Both the position numbers and the translations under genes were made by a program. From contig OU342639.1 in NCBI GenBank assembly GCA_910589415.1, forward strand, positions 29,582,268 to 29,646,267: a stretch of 64,000 bases of DNA. The letters are read 5' to 3'. How positions within the stretch are numbered: position 1 is the stretch's first letter; every line of letters starts with the position of its first letter. Below are positions 12,401 through 24,400 of this stretch, in pieces. Under the pieces are notes generated by a model. It ran no database searches. It was not told where the DNA came from and saw nothing but the letters and a program-made list of their open reading frames with translations. Source of the DNA: Malachius bipustulatus. Its lineage: Eukaryota > Arthropoda > Insecta > Coleoptera > Melyridae.

Positions 12401-15400
12401 TGCAAATAGAAGAAGAAAAGAAGACCTGAAACTCATGCAATCTAATCTGCGATAGAATGGAGGAATAAATACCTCGACTTGGTATCTTGGCATTGCGTAT
12501 TAATACCGCATTTGGGAGTTTGCCTCCGTGATCCTCCAACAGCAATTTGGGATTTTATTGCCTCGTTTACCCGGGAAGCTCGACCAGCAGGATGAGAGGT
12601 TGTCTGGGAATTGTCTGTCTTTGGTGAATTTGTTGGAAGTCTAGATTTCTGAGGCTTAGGTTTATATGATGGCAGTTGGTCTGGTTCAGGTTTATCTTTT
12701 TCTTGAGCTTGCTGATACTGATCACCTGATGGTAGTTCGACAGTAGCAACGTACCGGTTGCCGTTGGTATATGTCAGTTTACTCTTCTTCGGTTGATTAT
12801 ATTGACGTATGTGGTCCGTTTCTGCTTTAAGTCGTTCCTGTATGTAAGTGTCTTCGTAATTTGGGGTATATTTAACCCTTTCGGTAGTTTTGGTCTCGAT
12901 CAGAGGATGTGTTGTAGTTTCCAGCGATTTGGCTTCTATCGAACGTACATCACTTGTCCGTCTGTTCAGTATTGGTTTAATGTTTGATACTTCTTTCCAA
13001 TTTCTGTTTCGATCAGAGTCACTTTTAAGAGATTCTTCAGTTTGAAGGACATCCGAATTACTTACTCTATCAGAACTCAAAGCTAGCTCTGATAATTCGT
13101 GATTAACTGAAATTGGATTTATCAACCTTCTAATAGCTTTCAAAGTTTTAAGAGATTTACCTATGTCATCAGAGTTACTGGAGTTTTGGAGGGGAGCTTT
13201 TTGATCTCTAGATTGTATGTTTGTTGCTACTGTAGCAGAGTCACTTTTTGAGGGGCTATTAGGTCTTTGAAAGATATTCTTGAGGAAGAATCTTGACGGG
13301 GAATAAGTAGTTGGAATAATAATGTGGCTACTGCTGTTATTGGAATCGAGAAATCGTTTTGAATTTTGAGTAGTTGAATAGGAACGCTCTGGTATCGATG
13401 AGACATGGTCAGTTGACTTGGGAGGTTTGGTGATGTAATGGAAAGTGATTGATCTCTCGGTTGTAAGATCAACGGGCAGAGAAAAGGGAGCTGGTTTTGC
13501 AACAGTGGCGCTAACTGTATTCAATAGTGAATGTAGTGTTGTGATGTCATGCGATGTCGGTCTGTATGTGACTGGAACGTTAAGTGGTATTTGTCTTGGA
13601 TGATATGTTTGAGGATACGGGGATGAAGGATATGTTGGTTTTGTATAAGGGACATTCTTGTTATGTCCTTGGTCTCTCGCCTGATGTATGATATTTATTG
13701 TTGAAGCTTGTGTTTGTCCTTCTGTGGAAATCACTTCTGTACTGCTAGAATAAAGTGATTTTATGTAAATGTATGTATTTACCATTTACTACAAGTAAAC
13801 AATGTTAATTCCTCGCGTACAAATCTCGAGGCTTTAATTTTACTACGAATAATAACTACCTCCAAGCTAAATTAAAAAAAAAAACAATTCTCCCTAATTA
13901 CTATCTAACTAAATAAGTATTGTTAATTAAATCGGTATTAGTTGTAAGCTATGAAACTAGAAGTATAAGAGAGAGTGGTTAGTAAGGCATTTTAATGAAG
14001 ACATGTATAGGTATGAGAGGGACATGATGAGAATGATGAACCACTGCTGTTTTTGTCTAGATATATATAGCTACTATCTACTTATAAGCGGTCTTTCATA
14101 ATTTGATAGAAGCTTCTAGATGAATAATGATGGCGATTATCATTTTGTTCTACCTTGGAGGATTTGTGGTGCCCTTTGTAACTGAATAAGTGCGTTGAGT
14201 AACCGTTGTTCGAAGTGGGGTATTAACACTGTATTTTCTCGGTGGGCTTGTAGATGTTTTTTGAGTGGATATATCCTCAATCTCATTCCTGTCACCCCTA
14301 ATCGATGATAAGATAACAGAATTACGTATATATTTTTCTTCTGTTAGGGAACACAGTTTCATTATCACATTCTTTGCTATTATTGGAATTTTTGTAATGA
14401 TTGTACATAATAATAAAACAGTGTCATTCCATTGATAATAGGTAAAGTGTTATAACAATAATAATTATGAAGATGTTACATACACTTGTGAAAGAAGTAG
14501 AGAGAAGTTATTAGTGATGAACTCACCTAGATGGTTGCCTATTTGATTGTCGGTACTGATTTTCATCAACCTGAAAGAAATTATTAGGTAATAATTATTG
14601 TTCTCATGGGTTTACATTTCGCATTTCGTACGAAAACATTAATTACCGTTTGCAACTATACCTTACAAAATGTTTGTAGAAATAGGTACACTTGATTGGA
14701 TTTTAGAAAACTTTAATGTATACTTACATTTATCTTGTTGGCCAAAAATTAAAAAAAAAAAAAACGTCAACTTACCTGAGCGTTGTAACTATTATCTTGA
14801 GCGTAATCGGTTATTGGAGCTTGCTGATAGATGTCCTGATTGTAGTTGTTATTTTGGATGTATGCAGAATTGGCCCTTTTCGGCGGGAGTTCCTCCTCGA
14901 GGACGCTGGACTGAGCTGCGGGTGGCGGTGTGCCACGGTACACATTTTGTGGAGATGGTTGTTGTTTTTGACCGTTATTGGTATTATATTGAGGGCTATA
15001 GTCTGGGACATATTATGCGTCATTAGATGTGAAGATTAGATAAAGTGCATGATGGACTTACCGATGTCCCTGTATAGTTCAACGTCATCGTCATATATCG
15101 CATAGTATGGATCATAGTGGTTAGTGGTATATTGAGTCGTATTATAGACATTTCTGCCAGTTGCGGTCGATATTGAAGGGGATGGTGATGCAACACTACT
15201 GCTTTCGATTCTGTAAATTTATTCATTCCGAATTTAGGATTAAATGGAGAAAATTGTGAAAAGAGGTCGTGAAAATAGATAAGCTAAAAAATTATAATAA
15301 AATATAATAATGAAGACATAATAATAATTATAGATAAAAGTGCCAACGAAATCGAGAAGAATTGAAGCCAACACTTCAAATCATATGTTGGAGAAATTTT

Positions 15401-18400
15401 TTTTTTTAAATTTAACGATCTAACAGGAAGATACAAATAGGGGACGCGGAAAAACGTAAAGGCCCGGTTACACGGTCCGTGGTTCGGCGAACCTGTCTCG
15501 AGGAGCCGCGAACCACGCACCGTGTGACATAGGTGGCTCGCTATGGGCTCGCGGTTCATGGTGTGTGGTTCTCCGTATCCATTGGGAGTCGGTAAATTTG
15601 CACAAAACAAAGCGGGCGAGCCGATAGGTTCGTGCAGATTTGTCGTGCTGGTTCGCCATATCGCGAACCAATGCTCAGTTTTGCAATTTATTTTATGCCA
15701 ATTGTGTCTTGTATTGCATGCAGGCGGCAATTAAATTGTGATCTTCGATAATTAGGCATTTGGTAGCAAGTCTTCGTACACTGATAACTGACTTGACAGT
15801 TGGGAGAGCGCTCCTATTTATAGGGTGATGGTCTGGTGACGTCATACCCCTCCACGAGCTATCTCCACCGTAGAGCAGCGGCCGGTCTCTCCGATGATGT
15901 CATAGATTCCTCAGTCAGACGATGATTTATTTGGATCAGATGTAACGCCGGATACCAAATCCTCCGTAGTTTCATTCTTGGATGTTTATAAATTTCAATA
16001 GCATCACGGTATAAATTGGTGTAGTAGTGTGAAGTAGTGGACAGGACTTTCCTATCTTCAAAGCAAATGGCATGGTGATCCTGAAGCATGGCGTACTCCG
16101 CGATAGCTGACTTGTCTATCTCGCCCAGCCGCCAGTTTCTCTTATGTTCGGTCACGGCGGGTGTTGACGTTGCGTTTAGTAGTTCCGATGTATGAGTACA
16201 AACATCGAAACGGAACTACTTCAGGATCATTATGCCATTTGCTTTGAAGAAACGAAAATCGCTGTCCACTACTGTCCACTACAGTATAGGTATACACCCG
16301 TTTACATCGTTAGTCTATTGAAACTAATAAACATCCAAATAATTTCAATAGGCAGGAGGAAGGAATGAAACTGCGGAGGATTTAGTACCCGACGTTAAGT
16401 TACACCCAAAAAAGTAATCGTCTGATTCAGAAATCTATAACATCATTGGAGAGACCGGCTGTTGCTACAGTGGAGATAGCTAGCGGAGGGGTATGACGTC
16501 TCCAGACCGTCATCCTATAAATAGTAGCGCTCTCCTAGCTGTTCAGTCATGTCCACACAATCATGTCCAGCTGTCTAAACGTAACCGCTGATGATGTCTA
16601 CCGCAGCTGTAGACGAAACGTTCGGAGCAAATCTCTATGGACCACGGCAACAACAGCCCGGAATCAATTACGACTTCATAATCAAACTTGCTTTCAATAT
16701 AACAAACTAGGTTCCATGTTGTTTCGGCGAACCGATTGAGAAATAAAACTAAACGAGCCACGAACTGTGTGACCACCCCTGATTCGCTAAAGTGCGAGTC
16801 TTGGCGAACCACGCACCAATTCCGTGGCTCGCCGAACCACGCACCGTGTAACTGGGGCCTAAGAGAAATGATCTGTCGAAGTTTTTTTTTATTAAGTCAG
16901 TTTTGCCAACTTAAGGTAAAAATACTATATCTTCTTTTTTTGTAGGTAATGAACGTCTCTATTTTATTATTTTTTCGATCGGTCAAAAAAAGTATGAAAA
17001 AAATTCGAAGGTATGCGAAATACGTGCACGTCAAAAAAATTTTGTACCGCTCGCCTAATTATTTTTTTTTTTAAGCTCATCTCTACAAAGTTCGTACGTA
17101 AATGCTTTCCATAGGTAGCTGTGCAAGCAGAATCTCTCCACGATGCACCGTTATCGAGAAAAAATCCTATAAGTGGAACGTTGCATAAAGAAAAGTACGG
17201 CCCTAGACGGGGGCGTTAAAAATCTCGGATCCGGACCATTTCCCAAAAGTCCCAAGGTTTGTCTCTGCCAAATTTTAACTCGATCGGTGCAACGTTCAGA
17301 AACTTGGAGTGTTTCCTAGGTCGTTGATGATGAAAAACCCCGAAATCCACGAAAAAAAGACACTTCCCGGTAACGGATCCCGCTCATTTTCGATAGGCAT
17401 CGTGAAACCGTGCGCCTCTTTAATCGAGCCACATTTCAACTTTTTTAAGACGGAAAATGGTGGCTCTAGAGTGTTCCGTAGAAATGTCACAGACACACAG
17501 ACCTACTGACAGACGAAATCAGGGCACAAGAGTAAGTATACTTCCGAGAGTTCGGCTTCGCCGCTCTCGGAAGTAATAATTAATCTTCTGTCCGTCAATC
17601 ACTTGTTACGCCTATGTATTCGTTCAATGTTCGCTTCAGCACAGTAATCGACCATGAGAAGTAACTAAAAAGTCACTATATTGAAGAGAGATATTCTATT
17701 CTCTTTCAGATCGCTAGCAATTGGACAGAGAGGGACGATTAGCTTCCTTACTCTTTATCATTATTTTATATCAAAGTACTCGACCCATAGTGAGGCTCTA
17801 AAACAAAGGGACTAAAAAAGGTAATTCAAAAAGTATAACGTTAAAATTATAGGACAATCAGAGGAGCATCTAAGCAGGCTTCCAACCGACAGGTTGACTA
17901 TTTTTGAGAAATTCGTTGTACTCGACGTTCACCGTTCTTTTTAATGGTCTTGATAAAAATAAAAATTTATTAAAATGACGATTGTATTTAGTTTATAGTG
18001 GTTACAGTTACAGCACTGGCGAAAGAAGCACAAGATCATATCTTTAGTTCTTACATAATAAGTATGATGGATTGAATGGCGATGATTGAATGACGCTGCA
18101 TCTGCATCAGATGCAGCTAATAAATAGGTCACTGTTAATTAATAATTGATTCAAAATTAATTAATTAAACTCTGTAGCTAATGCTTTTATTGCGATTGCG
18201 ACAACAAAGAATATACGTACAACTACTTGGGTTTAGTAATTCAACCTTCATGTTTTTATTGCAAAAAATCTTCAGATTTCAATAATATTATCATAAAGTT
18301 TTTATTAATAAATTTGGGTCAATTATTATCTTTTAAGCTGCGTACTCATTAGAGCATTTGCCCCGAACAAGCGTGCCGAACAGAGCAGAGCCGAGCATTC

Positions 18401-21400
18401 GGGGCGTTTATATTTTTCACCCGAGCCCCGAACGAGCATTCGGTTCGGCACTGATCCAGTTGTTCGTAGATACATTAGTTTGGCAGTAGAGCTGGTTAAT
18501 CCCGTCCAGACTGAACGCGAACATCCTTTGATGTACCGACAGAGCTCGGATCGGTCTGAGCACGTTCGCCGAACAACCTGAGCGTACTTGGCTCTGTTCG
18601 GATGCCCGTCCACATCTGAGCGGCTCAGCTCTGTTCGGGGCGCTCGTTCGGGGCTCGTGCTCTAGTGAGTACGCAGCTTTAGACACGATACGAATTTTGT
18701 TTTGAAAAAAATAACATTTAGATATCAAGGCGAAATAAAAAAGATAACTAAAAAAAAAATTATGTCTCGCCTTATTAACCACTACTTTGCGGCAAATAGT
18801 CTGAGACAATTTTTTTTTGACCCGTCTCTGGTAGCGAATAATCGGTACGCAAATTTTTATTTTATTTTTATTTTCAATTGAGGAGATTTAGTTCTTGCCA
18901 TGTTTGTAAAATCTAAAAAAAAAGTTTTTCAAGAAAGTAGAGCAAAAAACTTTCATGGTATTTCGCAATGTCTACTAGCGAAGTTCTGGAAAAAACTGCG
19001 GTATGAATTTTGACAAGTTTCTACTGGTACATGATCTGCACACATCCAACTACCAAAAACCTTACTTGAACAATAAGCAATTGAATAATTTTAATGTCAA
19101 TTATTCTGCATTTTCATGCAATGAACCTATAGAGAAATCATTTAAACAAATATGGTAAAAGCTTGCATTCATATTTAATAATAATAATAATAATAATAAT
19201 AAAAGTACTTACACAACATAATAAAGCGATAATGAAATGCAAAATTTACCTGTTAGTAGAGTTACGCTTTAAGTCTAGGTCTGGTTTTGTAGGAGTGGTA
19301 CTGGTAACTTTTTGTCGTTGTCTTCCCTTAGTTATCGTACCTGTTGGTTTGGGCTTCCGTCTTGTAGTATTAGTAGGTTTGAGAGTAGGTTTAAGTGAAA
19401 TTAGAGGCAGATTAGTGTTGGTGTTATGGTGGACTTGTTTACTCAAGTGACTGGCGCTTTTTATAATTGCAGGAAGAGGAGGAACGGCAGTGTTAGTAGT
19501 GATAAATGTCGTTGGTGGTGCTGTTGTTGTAGTGGTGGTTGTCTGTTGGGTGTTGTAAATATTTCCGTGGTATTTTGCCGAGTATTTGGATGTTTTGTTG
19601 TCACCTGCTGCCTTTCCTAACGTACTAATCTGTTCAGTATTGTAGGCGTACCTTTCTGGATCGATTTTCTCGTCAGTGTACTCGTATTCGTCGTAATAAT
19701 ATTCATTTTCGTTCACAGGTTGTTTTTTGTTTTCATGGTATTTTTCTTTTTGGACGGTCGGCTTTATTTGACTGGAATATAATTTACCTGGCCGGGAGAC
19801 AGCCCTGTTTTCAGGATAATAGTAATCAGATCGTGTTGGGGCTTGCTGAATCGTGTATTTTGGGTGTTTATGTAACCTAACTTGAGTGGAAGATTTGTGA
19901 GGAGAATTTAACTTTATTTCTTTATTTTTATTGCTGGCTCTGGTCGGTTCGCGATTTTCTTCTTGGAAACTGGACAAAAAGGCGTCGAAATCGAAATCGG
20001 GCCTCGCGAAAGGATTCACAATGTCCTTGTATTTGTTCACAGGATCGTAGTAAGACGCAGGTGGAAAATCATCTTTGTAGTCGTTAAAACCGTACGGGTC
20101 ATCATTTTTTTGACCGTTGTCTTTACTCTCATTAGTAGTGGATACTTCAGTGTTAGAAGATTCCTGTGTTGGACCGTCGTGAGATTTAGTAAACAACGAA
20201 GTCGTTGTAATTACGTCATCGTCATCGAAGAAATCTGAATTCACTAAGTATTGATCATTAGAATATAAGGGAGTTGTTTGAGGATTTGGTGGTAAAGAGG
20301 AGCTAGAGAAGTGATTTTTATGCGGTCTACTTCCATCATGATTGGGAAGCTTAGTGACACCGTGATGTCTATTAGAATTCACCTGTGAGTCGGATGGAAT
20401 CAATTCAGAAGTGCCCTGTAACTCTAAATATGGGTACTCGTGTTCGTAAACAGAATATGATTTGGTTTTTGTCGGCAACGGTTGTTTGGATGTGTAGTAG
20501 TGTTGAGTCGTACCAGTGAAGGGAGCAAAAGGTTCGGTTTTAACGAAAGTGTGAGTCTGATACCCGGTGATTGGCTGGAAATTACTGTCATCTTGATATT
20601 GAGGTTGAGAGGGATATTGGTAACGATATGCATTTGCGGGAGTGGATATTTCTGGCGGAGGATGAAGTTTCAGAGAAGGAACAGGCAGAGGGACAGGCAG
20701 TCCATGCCAAGTGTTAGATCCTCCATATCGGTGTTCACGTGACGGACTAAAATCAACCATGTTAGGGGTACGAATGTCAAGATCTGTACATTCTGAAAGT
20801 AACGGTTGTAAAAATCAAACACACATGGGATTTTTCATTAACAAAGTATTTTACTTTCAGAATGCCTTTCTAATAATGTTTTGTTCGTCTGACATATTGT
20901 TGAAATTTACCTTCTGGGCAATTGTCTTTTTCGTCTTCTCTTTATTGTCAAGTCATTTGTAAGTGAATCGTAGAGGTCCGTCTTATTGCTGATGAACAAT
21001 GAATGATTGGTTAATGAATTGATTGGATGGTCGATAAATCTTACCTGTATGACGGTATGGAGTTCTGTTGTGTTCCAAATGATATTACACCAATTTTCTC
21101 ACCTCTGCCGGAATAGCCCTGTTCAATTTTAGAAATTACTAACACCCTCAGACACGAAGGTTACTTAATATTTATAGGATACGAAAAATGGTACAAGTAT
21201 AATTTTGTTATCTTTAAAAGACTGTCCAAGTTTAGCAGTATTTCGTGTCCTATAATTGTTACCTACTCAACCACTCACCGAGATAGAATTGGAGTTTCTG
21301 ATACCATCGCGATCCCTCTGTACTTGACCAATAGTAGAAGGCTGTCCACGATAAACTCTCTGCTGTCGATCATTTTCAATTTCCTCAGCCGGTGGAAGTG

Positions 21401-24400
21401 AATCTTCACCGTCATCATAAAGCTGCTGTTGCTAATTTGGGAAAGTTCGAGGTTGTAATTTTTCTTCAACATTCTAAAGTCTAATGAGTTACCTTGATGA
21501 TCCTCTGCTGTGTATGATGCAGCTGCCTGGGCTGGCCTCTGGAAGTGACCACTGCCTGCGGCGATGGTGGTGGTGGTGGTGTGTATCGCGTCCTTGTTAC
21601 GACGCCGTCGTCGCGATTCCTTGAAGAGGATGAGGTTGTTATGGCCGCAGCTGAAGAACTTCCTCCGGAGTTTCCGGAAACTTCGACACCGTCGCATCCG
21701 ACGTTCCTCGGCCAGTCACAGGTTTGCAACTCATGACTGGAATGAAGTAGTATTTTTTAATACATTGATAATTTTATTTTAACTTGCTCAACATTGGGAT
21801 ATATTGAAGTTTGTAACGTTTTATGACTTCTGACTAAGAATCATAGCTACCTTTGAGTATATTTATTGTAAAAGTTATACGGTGTGAGTGAAGTGGCATG
21901 AACTGAAAATCTAATCTTACCTGTACATGAGGCCTCCTGTGCAGGATTCGAGAAGGGCTCCACCAAACACACATACATAGTATTGCGTACAGTCGTTAGG
22001 GTGCGGATAGTACCCGAATTCTTCGGGACAGTCGAAGTTTACTCCGGTTTTTACTTCGGTGGTTATGGCAGCATTCCTGCTTATTTTTCGTTGTGCTGAT
22101 GATGTGTCTGGAAGAATAAAAATAAGTTCATATAAGAGTTTAAATTAAATAAGAGTTCATTTACGAGTAAATAAGGAAGCGTTTGCTTGAATTATGTAAA
22201 GAAATTCAAGATTTGTTGACCTTTCCATTAAGATTTTACAATAGTGTGAAGTGATCTGCGGTTAATCAATTGGTTGATCTTATTGCCGGAGTCAATCTAA
22301 ACAAAGATATTCTGACGAAAGCGAAATTTTCCCGCGTAAAAATATTTCATCTTGTTTCATAGATGGCTGAATCTTTGACCGAACTTAACCTTAAGAATTG
22401 AGACTCTGTGCCGAGGCTGAAAAATGTCCGATTTGTTTCACTTTCATTTCAACGAAAAATTATTTATTCTACCTAAAAGTAGTGAATAAAGAGTTATTAT
22501 ATGGGATGCGCTTCACGAACCAAATAATCAACATTTTGGCAGTAATAATTTATTAATTTATTAATAAAAATATATTATGAACAATAATGAATATTAATAT
22601 TTAATGTATAATATATCAGTACCTATATAATTATGTAAAAGTAGATTATATAAACAGCTAATTTCTTTTTACTTATAGCTATTATAAGTCGACCATATTT
22701 CTCTTGATCAGAAATTTTTTAAAAATTTTTTATGAAAAATTTAAATTTCCTATATACAAATTTAAGAGACCTACAATAGCACTGCATACATCCTTCAATA
22801 TAAATATGATGGATAATAACTGGAATTCTTTGTTTTATAAGCAACTAATGTTTTTATTAGTGTTTTCTTGAAATAATAGACAATTATAGGGCACCTAGCT
22901 GCCGTAAAGTTATACAATATCCACAGTAAATTAAGCACGTTGTATTCATTTTGGTTTCCCTCGGACAACTGAAACTACTCATTATCAAACAATTTGCATC
23001 GGCATATACAATCAAACGTCAATTACGAGCGTTTTTTGTTCTACATCCCAGCAGTTTTTCTCGAGTAAGAAATACCGTTGTACAAATAAGATTGCATCGA
23101 TAAGATTACATTATTAGTGACATAAATTTTTGTGAAATAAGAAAAATCACATTGTTCCTTAAAAATGGAGACATTTAATAATTAATGATTTAATGATTTA
23201 AAAAAATCGCTTCAGTGGATTTGAAGACCACACTACTTTTCAGAAATCACCCAAACCCATCAAATGGCACCGATTCTAACTTCCAGATTACGAAAAAGTG
23301 GTTTTCCAAAATTCACCTGCATGCCCACGATATACCGGGTGTTTCGTATAAGAACCGATATAAAGCAGGGGCGTGTAGGGGAACCCATTACACTAATAAG
23401 CTGCTGCACCCCTGAGAATTTATAGGTCTTAAAAATAAGGTTTCCAATTTCGAAAAAAATCAATATCTCAGTTACACTTGACTGGGAAAAAACAAATTTG
23501 GTACACGTTGTGAATGTACCAAAGCATTCATTGATGTGTCAACGAGCATTCATTGACAGTAAGTACAGTTAAAAATTGTAGGATTTTAAAGGGATGATAA
23601 GAGATGATGCACCCTTAAAATGTTAAATAATTTTTTAACCCCATTGGTCAATTTAGGAAATTATTATTTCATGTTATGGGGAATTTATTTCTCAAACTTT
23701 TAATTCTCTTGTTATTTAAAAAAAATCTTTATCGTTTTCAACAAAAACCCGAATAACTAAAAAAAATATTGCAGTTTTGTTACTTAAAATCATCGAAAAT
23801 TCAAAAGTTGGCTTTTAAATTAATTGTCGATCAAACTTGAAAATCTCATAAAGATTTAATGAAATGCCAGACGTGAACATAGCTATTGACATCATCAGTT
23901 ATTAATGTCACCTCAATACGGAACTGTACTCTTATCCAATCAGAAATCACTTGAATGTGATGTGGAAACGGAACAGGGAGGTTGGAGGTACTTTTTTAGG
24001 TGTTGAACTTGTAAGAAAACTTAATTTCAGTTTTCTGGTTGTGACGTTATGCCAGAAAGGGGGAGTGTTGCGTCGATAATCAAGAATGCATAAAAGCAAG
24101 CAACATAAAAAGGTCAAATTATCAGAGTTTATAGAAGTAAACAAAATAAGGAAGCTGCTATAAATTTTGACATATGTGAGATTTGACGTTTTACAGCTGT
24201 CGACAATTTTCTACCTTCGCGCCGCGTGTAGCCGAACTATCCGAACGCAGCAAGAAATTCGAGAAATTAACAAACGGTCTCCGCTGCCCGTTGGACCTTT
24301 ACCGGTGAGCAGTCGTTACTTTTTGTCTCTTTGTGAGTTGAGCGAAGAACACAAAAATTAAAACGGCCATCACCGTGCAACAAGGAGTTGACTTGTCAAT

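Larger units (their letters stand above)
15775..16690. mobile_element. Head-to-head inverted pair of Penelope-like element fragments
   Basis: Two arms form a long imperfect inverted repeat centred near 16195 (GTAGTTCCGATGT against ACATCGAAACGGAACTAC with a short loop). The outer arms share matching blocks such as GACGTCATACCCCTCC and its complement, and CTATTTATAGG against CCTATAAATAG. The left arm encodes an endonuclease fragment on the minus strand, and the right arm a more decayed copy on the plus strand. Both copies are 5'-truncated and point outwards. The exact outer ends are uncertain. Confidence 0.65.
15460..16859. mobile_element. PIF/Harbinger-like non-autonomous TIR element
   Basis: The left end reads AGGCCCGGTTACACGG and the right end, reverse-complemented, GGCCCCAGTTACACGG. 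Both continue into GTGGTTCGGCGA-type sequence, and that motif recurs inside the ends. The flanks are TAA at 15457-15459 and TAA at 16860-16862, a 3-bp duplication typical of PIF/Harbinger. The uninterrupted family A copy near 46270 supplies the empty-site sequence. There is no transposase. The middle is occupied by Penelope-like fragments, so the original element was only about 0.4-0.5 kb. Confidence 0.78.
15345..17574 (+). repeat. Family A dispersed element, interrupted copy
   Basis: The left part (about 15345-15459) and right part (16860-17574) are one family A copy split by the TIR element at 15460-16859. Across the junction the sequence resumes the order seen uninterrupted at 46250-46310 (GGACGCGG, AAAACGTAAG, GATGATCTGTCGAAG then TTTTATTAAGTCAGTTTTGCC). 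It ends in a hairpin at 17540-17574 with arms ACTTCCGAGAG and CTCTCGGAAGT around TCGGCTTCGCCG. No ORF of known type is present. It lies in the 4-kb CDA5 intron. Confidence 0.75.

Noticed and set aside
12793..12987. Plus-strand frames opposite the CDA5 linker exons (also around 19.2-20.7 kb and 21.5-21.8 kb)
   Set aside because: They are antisense shadows of the Ser/Thr/Pro-rich coding exons.
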